Origin: Antedon mediterranea
Taxonomy: Eukaryota > Echinodermata > Crinoidea > Comatulida > Antedonidae
Assembly (NCBI RefSeq): GCF_964355755.1
Contig: NC_092679.1
Coordinates: 22,258,432-22,322,431, forward strand
Direction: 5' to 3'
Length of the DNA stretch: 64,000 nucleotides
Within the stretch, counting starts at the first letter, position 1, and the number at the start of each line of letters is the position of its first letter. This document shows positions 33,113 to 45,239 of the stretch, piece after piece. A program made the translations under genes and the position numbers. The notes below the pieces were generated by a model. The model saw nothing but the letters and a program-made list of their open reading frames with translations. It was not told the DNA's origin and made no database searches.

Positions 33113-33222
33113 TTAAGCTCTGTCTACACTATCAAACTAGTTTGACAAAAAAAGTGTGATATGCCAAATTATGGTAGTAACATTACGTCATCACATAAAG
33201 TGTGATAATAGACAAAACGTAA
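33113..33222. repeat. Family A MITE
   Basis: It begins TTAAGCTCTGTCTACACTAT directly beside a family B copy; its right end has decayed to GTGATAATAGACAAAACG. Confidence 0.7.
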
Positions 33223-35012
33223 GACTTAATAAAACAATGTTTTTATCTTATGGAATGGCAAGATATTTGCTTATTATGAAAACTTACCTAAGCAAAATCA
33301 CTGACTTAACATTATAAATTGTTTTACAATTATATATAGGCCTTTCATATAATTGTGCCTACTAGATAAGCTATATTGTGCACAATGTGTCGATATCTGT
33401 TTGACATTCAATGGATGTGTATCGAATATCTGACAAAACCTTTGCGATTATATCATTCCTCTTTCACTGTTTGTTTAACTAAAAGATTCTAACAGCTGAC
33501 AGATTCTGTATATCTACGTCTTAACCGTCAGCGAACAGCGTAAATTCGCATGAACTTTGACCCAGCCGACGGGAACTCATGCTCCGTTGTCCGGGTGACG
33601 AACATAGCTGAAATTCATAGAATATGAGTATATGATCTGCGGGCGAAAAGTTATTCGATTCATGCTGAGATGAGAAATTGTCCGAATGCAGAAACATCAC
33701 TACCAGTCAGTGTCTACAGTCATATGAGCAATCATTACCGTATTTTCAATCAGAAAAATATATATAGAGTAACGAGGTCGTCACCGCGGTGTTTTTATTA
33801 TCGCCGCCGCGTTTTATTATACACGACGATATTAAAATAGGGACTATAAGATAACTAAATTTGCTGCTGGGACATGTGAGTAATTGTCATGATCGATCAT
33901 TATATTTTTCTGACTATCGTGAACATTCGTTGAACTGTCACATGACAAGACACGGCGATAATACTGTTGTCAATGCAAAACAAAAAAACTCAATAATTAT
34001 AAAATACTGAGGGATGGCGAACAATCAAGTATGAAATCTTCAAACTTTTTTTTCTATATTATAATAGCACTAAGCCAAACGGCTAGTGTACTTATTTTAT
34101 ATTATATGAAAATGTATTATTATTATTTATTCTTATTTCGTATAATGATATATATACGAAATATCTAAATTCGTCTTTATGCCTTGGATAACGTCGAGTC
34201 CCTGGAAAACCGAGCTGATCATTGGCATTCCAAATCGGATGTTATGTCTGTCGAAACACCATTTAGGCCTACGCTTCATTTGATGAGATTGTCATTCCAA
34301 ACATGTTCTGCATTTCCAACAATTCTAGACCGTTGAAAGGATGATGACAATTAGCCTATAAGATGATATATTCATTCTTTACATTGCTGAAGATACCCAG
34401 TTTGATAGTAGGCCTACTTCATCATATTATAGGCCTACTAGTACGTTCAAACACCGAAGTGCGGCCTTCGTACACACGGGCTTGCAATTGTACGCTCGAG
34501 TCTTTTTTGTGACGACGTCAGGCCTCTACATAATATATCAAGCGCGTCCAATAAATGAATACAATTATATGTGCAACACCAACCATTTTGCGGCTTCTTT
34601 GATGATACGCGATATCAAGCGCGCGCGCGTTCGACAAAGTGATAGAGCCTTTGTAAGCCGCCTCCACCGCGTCCAAATACGGATAAAAACGCGCGTACAA
34701 ATTGCTTTTGTACGCGCGCATCAACTTTGTATCGTTTCGCGTCGCGTATTCATCAGATCAAAGTACAGTTATATTACCGCTAATAGCGTATCTAGGCAGC
34801 CATATTTATTCAGTTGCTTCTTTAAATTTCTATCAATTACTTATCAGAAGGTTAAAGGAATCAATTTCTGCGAATTACTTGATCAGATATCTTAATCAAT
34901 AAAGTTGTAATAACAATAGTAATCAGAAAGAATTACACTGTACAAATATGTGACCTTGACCATTAAGGTCAATTATGAGATTAATATCTGCATAGTACGT
35001 CGTAATGCGTCA

Positions 35013-35152
35013 CTAAAGCGTGGTTTCCACTAGGAACACAACGCAAACGCAACGCAAGCGTGTTGATCAATGACAAGCGACAGTTCGGATAATTCATCGC
35101 TTGAGATTGGTCAATAACTTTGCGTTGCGTTACGTCCTTGCGTTGCGTCCAG
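35013..35152. repeat. Family B MITE
   Basis: GCGTGGTTTCCACTAGGAAC at the left and CTTGCGTTGCGTCC at the right, with inner arms holding AATGACAAGCGAC and GAGATTGGTCAA. Confidence 0.7.
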
Positions 35153-37319
35153 AAACGCGCACGTTCGCTTCATTGATTGGCGATAGTAGTAGCGTATTTT
35201 TATCAGATTTGTTTACGGACAAAATAATTATGTTCCATTGCATTATATATATAAATGTGTACCTCATTCATGAGGTATACCTACATGGGTTTGGGTTGTT
35301 TTAATTAATTAGTATTTTCAAGCAGGGGAATGTTAAGTAGGCATACTGGGTGTAAACCATTTGATATTATCTCAATATTATGGATCGGGGTTAGTGAAAA
35401 ATAATGTGGGGTATGATATGTGTTCAGGAAATGTGTAGGAGGGCCTTCCGATATAGATATGCATCATACCCGTTTAGTTATGTAAGTCTGCAGACTGATG
35501 ATGTCCGCGGGCGATGCATGCGTGGTGCATCAATCTTCACAACTGCACACAAATTGCGTGGTTAATAAAAAGGTGCTTTCGTACGCCGAGTTTTAACTAC
35601 AGGTGCATCCGATCGAAAATATTACGTCATTGTCTGACCAGTGTAAGCATACTTTGTACTACTCGTCTTCATTACGGTAGGCTTAAATAGTCAAAATCAA
35701 AATTATGAGAGAATTTGTTAAGCATAATGTTACACATTAAATGACACTATTATATAATCATATTACAATAGAACCCGTATTAAATGGGACATACTCGTTG
35801 GGAATTGTCCCCTGCCTAGGAATTCCGACTGTTAAAGAATGGATCTAGATCAACAGGCCTACACAGAAATGTTATTTCCACTGTTGACAGATAGGTATCG
35901 CACACACAAATTGTAACCCAACCAATTTTTACATGAACTCATAATAATCGAACACCATTCAAACAGCCGACAACTGTTTTCATAGCGAACATTGTTCACA
36001 CAAACGCAAACAAAACGATGTCCTATATACGCATTCATTTAAACATGTTATGATTGTCTGCCGACAAGGAGCGATTGTTTTACGCTCCGTTTCTGCATTC
36101 TTGCTAACATCGCTTCGTTAAGCCTAGTAACCAAGACGATAGAATTCTTCTCTCATCTCTTAAACTTCCATGGTGTCAGAAGTACGTAAAACGAAATAAT
36201 ATAATAAGAAAGACTTTAAGAATGTATAAAGCTGTGTTCTTAAGTATGAGTATAGACTTAAAGAAGGAAAATTTGTATATCTAATGTTCTATAGATTAGT
36301 TTGATAAAGCGAATACAGAGCGATGGATTCGGTGGTGAAAAAAGCGGCTCAAGTATTACTTGATTTAAATACCGACAGATCAGAAGTATCATAAGACGAT
36401 ATTTTGAGTATCATTACAAAAAGGTAGTGTTTAAAACCGGCACTTCTATTCAGGACATTGACTTACTTAAAACACAATAGATTTTGTATCCCTATTTATT
36501 GTGCTTATGACGTAATCTACATACGTCTTCTATACACGCCCTATGGTCAGATACATGCGTACACACACACTTATTAATTATGACTCTAGTGTACCTATTT
36601 ATATGCGCGCGTACAAATGTTGCTAGTCGCATGTATGCATTTTATACGCGCGCGTACAAAATAGATACTTTTAACTATCAACATTATTTGTACGCGCGTA
36701 CAAATGTTCATAGTTACAAGTATGTATTTATCATACGCGAGCGTCGATTGTGATAACCTGATTAAAAGTGCATAACACTATCCCATGCCTTTCAAAAATA
36801 TAACATTTGTTTTTAAGAGAAAAAAAGAAGACACGTGTTCACGCTCATACAAAATATTTATTATTTTAAGCTTATCAACAGAAACAAAACAATAAAGGAA
36901 TAATAATAATACCAATAATTAGATTTATCATTGCAACCCTTTCCGGAACAGTCACGCGTTCATATCAATCAAGGAAAAAATATCTTTACAATAGTTCAAA
37001 TAGAAAAGGATTAATTTGACAGAATAAGGAGCTACACAAGATGGACATGGAATGCACCATTTAATCTTTGAATCAACACAATCACGGCAAATAGAACACA
37101 ACATAACATCGTAAGGCTTGGGTTTTACTTGATCAAACACATTTATGGCGAGCGCAGTATATTATTCTTACGTGCTACGCTCTAAGCTGTATTTTGTGGA
37201 AGTGGATGACAAAGCACAGTGATTGGCTGTACACACGGCAGTTCAAAAATACATATGGGGGCATAATAATATTCCCACAATATATAAATCAAATGTTCAA
37301 AAAGTACGCTGAAATCATG

Positions 37320-37680
37320 AGACAACGTTAACATAGTGTTAACTTAGCAGTGATAGCGTTAACTAAGTAGTGGTAGCGTTAACTTAGTAGTGGTAGCGTT
37401 AACTTAGTAGTTGTAGCGTTAACTTAGCAGTGGTAGCGTTAACTTAGCAGTGGTAGTGTTAACTTAGCAGTTGTAGCGTTAACTTAGTAGTGGTAGCGTT
37501 AACTTCGTAGTGGTAGCGTTAACTTAGCAGTTGTAGCGTTAACTTAGCAGTGGTAGCGTTAACTTAGCAGTGGTGGCGTTAACTTAGTAGTGGTAGCGTT
37601 AATTTAGAAGTTGTAGCGTTAACTTAGCAGTTGTAGCGTTAACTTAGTGGTGGTAGCGCTAACTTTTGTGGTAGCGTTAA
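37320..37680. repeat. 20-bp tandem array GTTAACTTAGTAGTGGTAGC
   Basis: About eighteen units of 20 bases, each with a GTTAAC palindrome, with single-base variants. The array decays at its right end into irregular copies to about 37800. Confidence 0.92.
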
Positions 37681-38265
37681 ATTACTCCATGCGTTAACAG
37701 TGGTAGCTTCGTAGTAGTTAAACATTTAACAAGTAGACGTGATAGTGTTAACTTATGGTAGCCGCTAACTTAGCTGTTAAATTAGTAGTGGTAGCGCTGT
37801 CTTTTCAGTGCACGTTATGGTGGTAGGCCTATAGTATATAACGTGGTATTAACACAGTCAAGATTCAAGTTGTTAATACGCACTTCGCGTATTGCCATTT
37901 GGTTTTAAAAACTAACAGCTGTTAAAGTACCGACAAGTGTTTTAAAGTTCAAAAACATCCTCCCAGCATTGACACATTCAATTAGTAAGCCTTTCGAAAT
38001 AGTCTTGTCTTTTTCTTATAGGATCCGTTTTCGTGGGTTTCAGACCCGGATCCGTTTTACCATTGATCTAATAATAGCATACACGATTATAATATCCGAT
38101 TGTTTGGACTTCACATTAATCTTTTTTATAAAATTCCCCCGAATAACTTTTGTACCACATTTTCATTTAACGTTTTCGTTTCGCTTAACATAAATGTTGA
38201 GTTGAGGTTGAGATGTCCAGATTTGGTAGAGTTAGGCTACATACATATTCTGTACGTTTAAAATA

Positions 38266-39465
38266 TCAAGAATAAATAGAATGAAATCTATGTGGATAGT
38301 TTGTAACAGATTTCGTAGCAACAGGTTTTAATATCCTCGGCACAGGAGGAAGGTGCGGAAAAAAGTCTGCATGTTGTTCATTCATGGGAGGGAATGACAG
38401 GCCTACAGGTGGCCAATGCCTCGTCGACCCCGGCACGGGAAGCCCATTCGGCTGGTGATGGGGTAACGGATGATGTCCATGAAAAGCTGGCCTAGCAAAC
38501 CAGTTCGATTGCTCAGTGTCACAAAGAAGTGATGAACATTTACAATTTGGCATGTGGCAGTTATTAATATCAGGCCTTCCTGCAGTGTTAATCGCTAAAC
38601 GGTCCTCAAAATGAGAGGTGGATGGTAAAGTGTTAAATGCTGCCATTCCGTATGGAACGCCCATTAACGGATGATGGGGTGTGGAGAGTTGCTGTGGAAA
38701 ACAAGGAATTGTTGATACGGGTGGATAAATTACACCCTTATCGTGAAATGAATCCTTCATAAAAAAGTTTGCGAAATTATTTTTCTTCATTGTCATTACA
38801 TTCGGTAAACTATCAAATAACGATATATCTGTCTTTGTCTTGTGGTTTTCGCTTTCTGTCGGTTCCTTCCAAAATGAAGCCGGTAACTGTCTCTTTCTCA
38901 TTGGCACGGCATTTTCACAATGTTTATCTTCATCTTTGCCCAAAATATCGGTCGAATTAAATTCTTTATATGTTAAATCACCCGTAGATTTACTTACACA
39001 CGCGTAAGGTCGCTTACGGGGCTTCATGTGCATACTGGCTTCCGATAAACTTGCCAAACTTTCTAGATGTGTTCTAGAAGTTCGCTTAGGAAAAACAGCT
39101 AAATCTGATGCGATGTCTCCAGCGTTTGGCGATTCCATACCGTGACGGTAACAAACGGGGATTTCGTGTGAAGGGGGTAACGCCATTGAGTGATGATCAA
39201 CCTGGCCCGGTCCAAATCGCTTTAACTGCTTTTGTAAGTATTTCCTATGATCCACCAATTTCTTACAGGGAGCAGATTTATCCAAAGCTGCTTTGATATC
39301 GCAAGAAGCAGAATTCACAAAGTTTAAAAGCGTCTTCACGTCTCCTCCTTCGGACTGCATTTGTGTAGGCCTAGTTTTCCCAAGTGTAGTCTCGTCATCA
39401 GAGTCATTTCGACGCCGCACAATATCAACGTTTATGTCACTCTCTACCAGCTTTCCTTGTGTCAT
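38266..39465 (-). CDS. FAM181 family protein with YAP-like TEAD-binding loop
   Basis: A single-exon frame of 399 residues. Residues 38-84 hold the family core (SEGGDVKTLLNFVNSASCDI, then LDK and DHRKYLQKQLKR), which matches vertebrate FAM181A/B. Residues 189-202 read MRKRQLPASFWKEP. This corresponds to the omega-loop by which YAP and FAM181 proteins bind TEAD factors, with the key Leu, Ser and paired aromatic residues kept. A basic nuclear signal-like block is at 149-152. The C-terminal half is rich in His and Pro. Known members are expressed in the nervous system and bind TEAD; function here is inferred. The ATG at 39465 opens the frame and has no competing upstream in-frame start. The A or B paralogue cannot be told apart, as expected for an invertebrate single-copy gene. 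Confidence 0.88.
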   Translation of the reverse strand: MTQGKLVESDINVDIVRRRNDSDDETTLGKTRPTQMQSEGGDVKTLLNFVNSASCDIKAALDKSAPCKKLVDHRKYLQKQLKRFGPGQVDHHSMALPPSHEIPVCYRHGMESPNAGDIASDLAVFPKRTSRTHLESLASLSEASMHMKPRKRPYACVSKSTGDLTYKEFNSTDILGKDEDKHCENAVPMRKRQLPASFWKEPTESENHKTKTDISLFDSLPNVMTMKKNNFANFFMKDSFHDKGVIYPPVSTIPCFPQQLSTPHHPLMGVPYGMAAFNTLPSTSHFEDRLAINTAGRPDINNCHMPNCKCSSLLCDTEQSNWFARPAFHGHHPLPHHQPNGLPVPGSTRHWPPVGLSFPPMNEQHADFFPHLPPVPRILKPVATKSVTNYPHRFHSIYS

Positions 39466-39800
39466 ATTTGGTCAGGTCCCGCTGCGAAGGAGGGCTTAGA
39501 AATGAAGTTACAGTACCGCTAAGCAAGTCGGCCTGCTGGAAAATAATAATACAACTGTTAAGAAAATGATAACGAGCGCTGATTGGTGGAACAAGAGTGA
39601 GCACGTGCTAGAAGCCGGTGAAACGCGTTCGTCGCAGCAGGACAAACGCTCGATAGCGTCTCACTTTTGTGACATGATAAAAGTGACTGGCATACGACAC
39701 ACGGGCTGTTTTATTTGGAATTCAATTAGGATATATGTTACACACCTGAGAATTGCTCTTATAACTTGATAATACGTCTAAGTATTAAATTTATCGCGTG
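39466..39800 (-). promoter_or_regulatory. Putative FAM181 5' flank
   Basis: A GC-richer stretch upstream of the minus-strand ATG. No TATA box is clear. A plus-strand frame at 39566-39769 crosses it and is not considered a gene. Confidence 0.3.
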
Positions 39801-42800
39801 TTAATAGTGATGATAAGACGGATAATCCGTTTGATACACCGACAACTGCTGTTGATACCGGACATTTTAATTTATTTAACGCAATACAACATAGGCCTAT
39901 ATTATTATACAATCTATAACGTATAATCACTGATCATTATCAATCAAAAAGTAGGCCTACTGGTCATAATTATTGCAACAGTTAATAAAACAATTAAAAT
40001 ATCGACCTGTATTATAGAAGTCTCGATTCATATGGCTTTATTTTCAACAGTCACACTTTAATGCTCCTTAATGCTGGGTTCCCGCTAGAGACGCAACACA
40101 AGGACGTAACACAAAGTATGTAAGTTGATTGAACAATCACAAGCGATAGATTATTCGAACTGTCATTTGTCATTGGTCAACTCGCTAAAGCTTGGTTCTC
40201 ACTAGGACGTAACGCAACGTAAGTGAGTTGACCAATCAAAAGTTATGGATTATTCGAACTGTCACTTGTCATTGGTCAACTCGCTAAAGCTTGGTTCTCA
40301 CTAGGACGCAACGCAAGGACTTAACGCAACGTAAGTGAGTTGACCAATCAAAAGCAATGGATCATTCGAACTGTTGTTTTTCACCATTCTAACTGTATAA
40401 ATAATAAAACATATGTACTTACCATGCACACAAATTAAAATGATCGTATGATGTCTCGTCATAACATCCTCTTCGTAAAAGTATTATTAAACTATTCGCA
40501 AAATAATACCGTACCGCTTACTTTGGAAACAGTCAAATATGACCTATATCAGACACTGTATCACGTATAAAATCATCGACCTCAATGCGTAATATGACGT
40601 AGCGTACTACTGTAACCACCATCCTTTTCAAATAATCTAGGCCTAACAATTATAGAAAATATGATTAAGACATCGTTATCCATGGAGATCGGTCCTACTG
40701 CTAAAATATCTGAAACAGCCCTTGTCATCCCGGGTATCAATGCAGTCACATAACCGACAACGAGTAAACAATTGTGAAAATAGATTCGTTACCACCCCTT
40801 AACAATCAGCTACAATCCTAAATAAACACAATATTACAATTATTGTTGCACTAGTGTTTACAGTGTGTCAATATCGAACCAGAATAAAAGTTGTCTTTAT
40901 TTTTCAGAATATCTTTTTGTGTTTGTTCTCCTTTAAATCTGTTCGTTTAGCCGGGCTCTCGTGGGAGTACCGGGCTCTCGTGGGAGTGCGTGTACACACG
41001 GTGAATATAAACTGTGTTAGCTCTGGTTATATGCATAGCTTTCGTTTTGAGAAAAGATACGTTGAAGTGAAAATACATCTCCCCCAGACTAATGTTATTT
41101 ATTATGATTATATATGGCATGTATATACAGTAAGCGACTTTAAAGCGACCATACTTCTGACGAGAACGCTAAGTGGCCCTTCATCGCTGGAGGCCTCGGG
41201 CGTTTTTAGACTGTTTCGACATATTATTTTAATGCCTGTTGGCCCCTGGGTGTACCAGTGAGCGCTCATAGCCATTGGAGAAGGAGCGATGTCAGTCTGG
41301 TAACACTCATACATGAGCGCGTTACAACGTGTTCACAGTTAATCAATGAACATTTCAGCCAATATCAAACCCTATTTTATCATGAACTTTATCGGAATAA
41401 TCTTTCACGAACTCATATTTAAACACAATTTAATTTCAGACAACAATTAAAATTAATTCAGCATTAGTCTCCGGTACACCATTGGTATAAAAAGTTTCAC
41501 CTAACGTCAAACCCTATTTTATCATGAACTTTATCGCTATAGTCTTTCACAAATTCATTTTTAAAATTATATTTCAGACAATTGTTCTTAAACAAATTTA
41601 GCGTAGGTACTAACATATAACAAGAAAAAGTTAATAACTCATAGAGGGCGCTATGCTACTTAGGCAGTACATCATAGGTAAAAATACGTCCATTACGAAA
41701 TCTTGATTTTAATATAAATCTAAAAATGAACAATGTACAAAATAATATGCGAAAAAAAAACTTATGAGTGTAAATGGCTACAATTCTTTATTTACCTTTT
41801 TTTAAAGTAGGCCTACTTTGGTACAATTCGGAACTATATACATAATGAACACAATTGGTGGTGAGTCAAACAGCTCAATTTAAAAACCCTTGTGCAATTT
41901 TGGTATCCGTGTATTTTACTATAATTATGACGTCAACAGTCGTTGAATATTTTAGCTAAAACTATCGAGGGAGATGGTGAACCGCGTTTAAATGTTTAAA
42001 CCGCCGAAGGAGCGAAAATAGTTGGCTAGTGCACAGTGACGGTGCAGCACCGTGGAAGGCCTACGACAATTTACCGTCTGCCAGGACCTTTTCTACTCTC
42101 AAAATCTATAATTTGTCTTAATAGTAAGTGGAGTATAGTTTAGCCAGTATACAAACGTAGGAAAATTAGTGTCCCCAGCGGTCTATTATGATCATATAAT
42201 ATCTACAAAAACTTAGACTGTTCACCATTTCCCCCCGCATTTCCCTCATTGTAAAATCAGTAAGGTCCGAGATCAGGGTTTTCGAATTTTAATCAAGCTC
42301 CAATTAGATTCCAACTATTTTTATAAATTACTTTATAAACCAAAAAGAGGTCAAACCATTTATTGACCTTTCACTTGAACTTAACCCTATAGTTACAAAA
42401 TCATAAAACTTAAGTCTGGTGTAACGGACGTGACAAAACACATGTACGTAATTTGATTACATACGACGGGGTACATACTACAACAAGAAATACATTGTTT
42501 TTAAAAAACAAACAAAAAACATCCGTAAAGTATTCTCTAAATAACTTTATGACCGTATCATAAATCTGGGAAAAACGTAACTGTACAATTCAAAGCTTTT
42601 TTGAAGCCATAACAAAATCTCAAAGTTCTTTGTAAAACAATTCCTAAATACAATAAATACTGTAAAGTTAAAACTAAAACGAAAAAAAGCTAGCGTTTGG
42701 CACATAGTTCTAAGCGAACATCACGAAGAATCACGAAGAAAAAAACATGGAAACGGTAGACAACAGGTAACTGAACAATGACGCTCGGAAATAAAATAAA

Positions 42801-43920
42801 ATTCATTAATTATTATCAAATAATTAAATAAATACATGAAGCATAATTATTATTGCTTTGGCATATTGTTAATTTAAGGGAAGTTAGGCCTATACGTTTT
42901 AATGTAAATTAAAATGACCAGAATTTATATAGGTGTGTCAATGGACGACCATTTAAAAAAATCATTGTGAATGATGATGATTGACGCTAATGTTATCGAT
43001 GACCGACCCATAACATCAATCAAGTATCAAGCAAACAAGTATGACATGATGACGTTACTGTTGATGACGTCATTGCTATGGATATGTTGATACAGACAGA
43101 TAATGTTGTTAATGACGTCATTATTAATGTTGTTGGCGGAATATTGGCAAGTTATCGATGATAATGACAATTAACACTGATGATGATGATAATGATGATA
43201 AATGGTGTTAATTACGAAATTATAATGTTTTTAAAGTTTATTTTAAAGATTTCTAAACAACGTGCACCCGATTCTCGATGCTGTATCTCCACATATTATA
43301 ATAGATAATTGTGCAGTATCATAGGCAAATAGACAGTAATACAGGATGTGATGGCCCTATATCATGGATTAGGTTAAGGCCCATAATACCTGCCTCATAT
43401 GCGAAACAACATTACCACGGATTACCTATGTGGGGAGGGAAGGGTGGGGGAGGTGACGAGTTACAATACTGAGAATCGGCTGACCAGCTAGTGACAATTT
43501 CACAATATATTGTTGTTGTCTTGGATAAAGGCTGCGATTGATTTGGCCGCGTTCTATATACATCGGCCGCTTTACATTAAAAAAATTAGTTCCGCAGCAT
43601 CTCACATCGCAGCATCTCTATTTCTTACAAAACGTGTTGAATGAATAAATATATTGTATTAAAGCAATAATTTTCAGAGCAAAAATATCAAAATATACAA
43701 TTTATGTGGTTTTAGACTATTTCAGTCTATTTTTTGGTTCTGAAGATTTGACAAAAGGTCAGCAAAAGCTTATGAAAAATACATTTTAAAATACATTAAA
43801 TAACGGTGTTTCTTCATTACACAAAACAAAATAATTTACGAATCAAAGTAAAATCTCACGTTACCATTAACATCACCATCCTCTGACATAACTTACGACA
43901 CAAAGACGACATTTTGAAGA
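39801..43920. other. Intergenic region FAM181 / bZIP gene
   Basis: It contains three abutting family B copies (40073-40388) and AT-rich sequence with no supported gene. A plus-strand frame at 40854-41261 has no recognisable domain. Three TGACGTCA octamers lie at 41928, 43065 and 43113, the latter two downstream of the bZIP gene and possibly in its 3' UTR. Confidence 0.45.
40073..40388. repeat. Three abutting family B MITEs
   Basis: The first copy (GGGTTCCCGCTAGAGACGCA) is followed by two near-identical copies starting AAAGCTTGGTTCTCACTAGG near 40188 and 40286. The second and third look like a recent tandem duplication of one copy. Confidence 0.75.
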
Positions 43921-44988
43921 TTACGAAGATTTCCCACTATTGTTTCCATAAACAGTGTCTCTTAATTTAATCATCTCTTCTTTCAACGCCGCTAACTCAA
44001 TTCTCAATCGCATGTTCTCTTGTTCAAGTAACGCCGCTCTAATAGCTATTTGGTCCTCTTTGGCCCTCCTTGCATCCCTCGACCGTTTCGCTGCTTCGTT
44101 ATTTTTCCGCCGCCTCTCCCAATAAGTATCATCCTTCATGTGATGTTCTTCTGTTGAAGGCTTTCTCTTTTTCGCTTTCTTTTTCTGAGTGTCGTCTAAC
44201 CCATGTGGATATAACTCATTAATGTCGTCTTTGTATGAGTCGTTCCCGTCACTGGTTAGCTCGTCCTCGTCCACTCCGTTCTCGGTTTTAACATTCCCAT
44301 CACCGTTCTCACTTTCCCGTTGCCGAAGCTTGTCTGCCTCTGTCGCTAACGTCATCAGGTGATGTGTACTCGAAACAGGCGTACCATTAGGAGTGTTGTT
44401 TACTCGTAGCGGTAACGGAGACGATGCATGTAGTTTCCCGCCAAGCGCGTACCCTCCTAACGATGGCAGACTAGGCAAAAAATCACGACCAGTGGTGTAA
44501 GCTTTGAATGGCCTCATCTGTTTACCATCTACGCTGTGCTGCAGTAAATGAGACACCAACTGAGATTGGTCTGGACTTTGGTAGAGTATGCCACCGGAGA
44601 ATTGAATAGAAGACATTCCTGGAGGTAACCCACCGATAAATGGAGAAAACTGCAATGGTTTATTCGGGATCGCCTTGGACGTCGTGTCTGATTTTAAAGC
44701 GTTCGCGCCTTTTTTAGAATAGTCAACAGGCTGGTCGTCCTTAAGTGAACTCGTGGATGTCGGACTAGGTCCTTCATCAATTTTCAAAGTATTTGAATCG
44801 TCATCATCAGTGACGTCATTATTTTCTTTTTTATTATTATCCTTTTTACTAAAATTGCTTTTGTTTTCATTATTCAATGGCTCATTTGCAGAAATATTAG
44901 TATCAACATCAGACAAAGTTTTTTCCTTAACAGAAGATGAAAGATCGTCTGCAATGGGCTTGTCGTTCGGTTCTTCGGTACCCGCCAT
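43921..44988 (-). CDS. bZIP transcription factor, PAR / CES-2-like (HLF/TEF/DBP group)
   Basis: The last exon encodes 355 residues, probably the whole protein. Residues 286-345 form a bZIP domain: [20 protein letters not shown] is the basic region with the N..AA..SR DNA contacts, followed by a zipper with [13 protein letters not shown]. The [13 protein letters not shown] start and AKRSRDARR text point to the PAR/CES-2 group, whose members bind RTTAYRTAAY and act in circadian, metabolic and cell-death control. The first half is acidic and low in complexity; VDYSKK and a Pro/Gly stretch are the only other marks. The ATG at 44988 has a good context (caaaATGGC). A splice acceptor (AG at 45019-45020) lies 31 bases upstream, so 5' UTR exons exist further right. 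Exact orthology (HLF, TEF, DBP or CES-2) is open. Confidence 0.88.
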   Translation of the reverse strand: MAGTEEPNDKPIADDLSSSVKEKTLSDVDTNISANEPLNNENKSNFSKKDNNKKENNDVTDDDDSNTLKIDEGPSPTSTSSLKDDQPVDYSKKGANALKSDTTSKAIPNKPLQFSPFIGGLPPGMSSIQFSGGILYQSPDQSQLVSHLLQHSVDGKQMRPFKAYTTGRDFLPSLPSLGGYALGGKLHASSPLPLRVNNTPNGTPVSSTHHLMTLATEADKLRQRESENGDGNVKTENGVDEDELTSDGNDSYKDDINELYPHGLDDTQKKKAKKRKPSTEEHHMKDDTYWERRRKNNEAAKRSRDARRAKEDQIAIRAALLEQENMRLRIELAALKEEMIKLRDTVYGNNSGKSS

Positions 44989-45239
44989 TTTGTTTCTCTT
45001 TTGTCTATGTCCAATTGCCTGCAAAACAAACCAAATATTCGTTATAAGATGGCCCTCTTACCAGGCCACTTGTTACTGTAGTCTTGCTAGCGTGCTCATT
45101 ATTGAGTGTGACGTCATCATTGTCTGGTTTCAGTTGACTATGCACAGCATTTGTGTGAGACCAGTAATACATTTTTTTTTCATTATTGATTAATTTCTCA
45201 ATTAGGCCTACATTTGAATAGATAAATAGCATGTAAACG

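Larger units (their letters stand above)
29797..38265. other. Gene-poor region between RCE1 and FAM181
   Basis: No gene could be established in 8.5 kb. It holds family B MITEs (31331-31860, 32436-32648, 32956-33101, 35013-35152), a family A MITE (33113-33222), CpG-rich words of the form TACGCGCGCGTACAAA (about 30165-30290, 34615-34740, 36600-36740) and a 20-bp tandem array (37320-37680). Short frames at 29999-30202 (signal-peptide-like start MKVLFTFVFSIVL), 30613-30843 and 36952-37140 (minus, six cysteines) are noted but unproven. Confidence 0.5.

Noticed and set aside
34482-34895. 137-residue plus-strand frame
   Set aside because: It overlaps other open frames in CpG-rich repeat words and shows no domain or splice context.
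40854-41261. 135-residue plus-strand frame
   Set aside because: No recognisable domain; the composition matches the surrounding non-coding DNA, and the opposite strand is equally open.
44753-45193. 146-residue plus-strand frame rich in Ser, Leu and Phe
   Set aside because: It is antisense to the acidic, low-complexity N-terminus of the bZIP protein.
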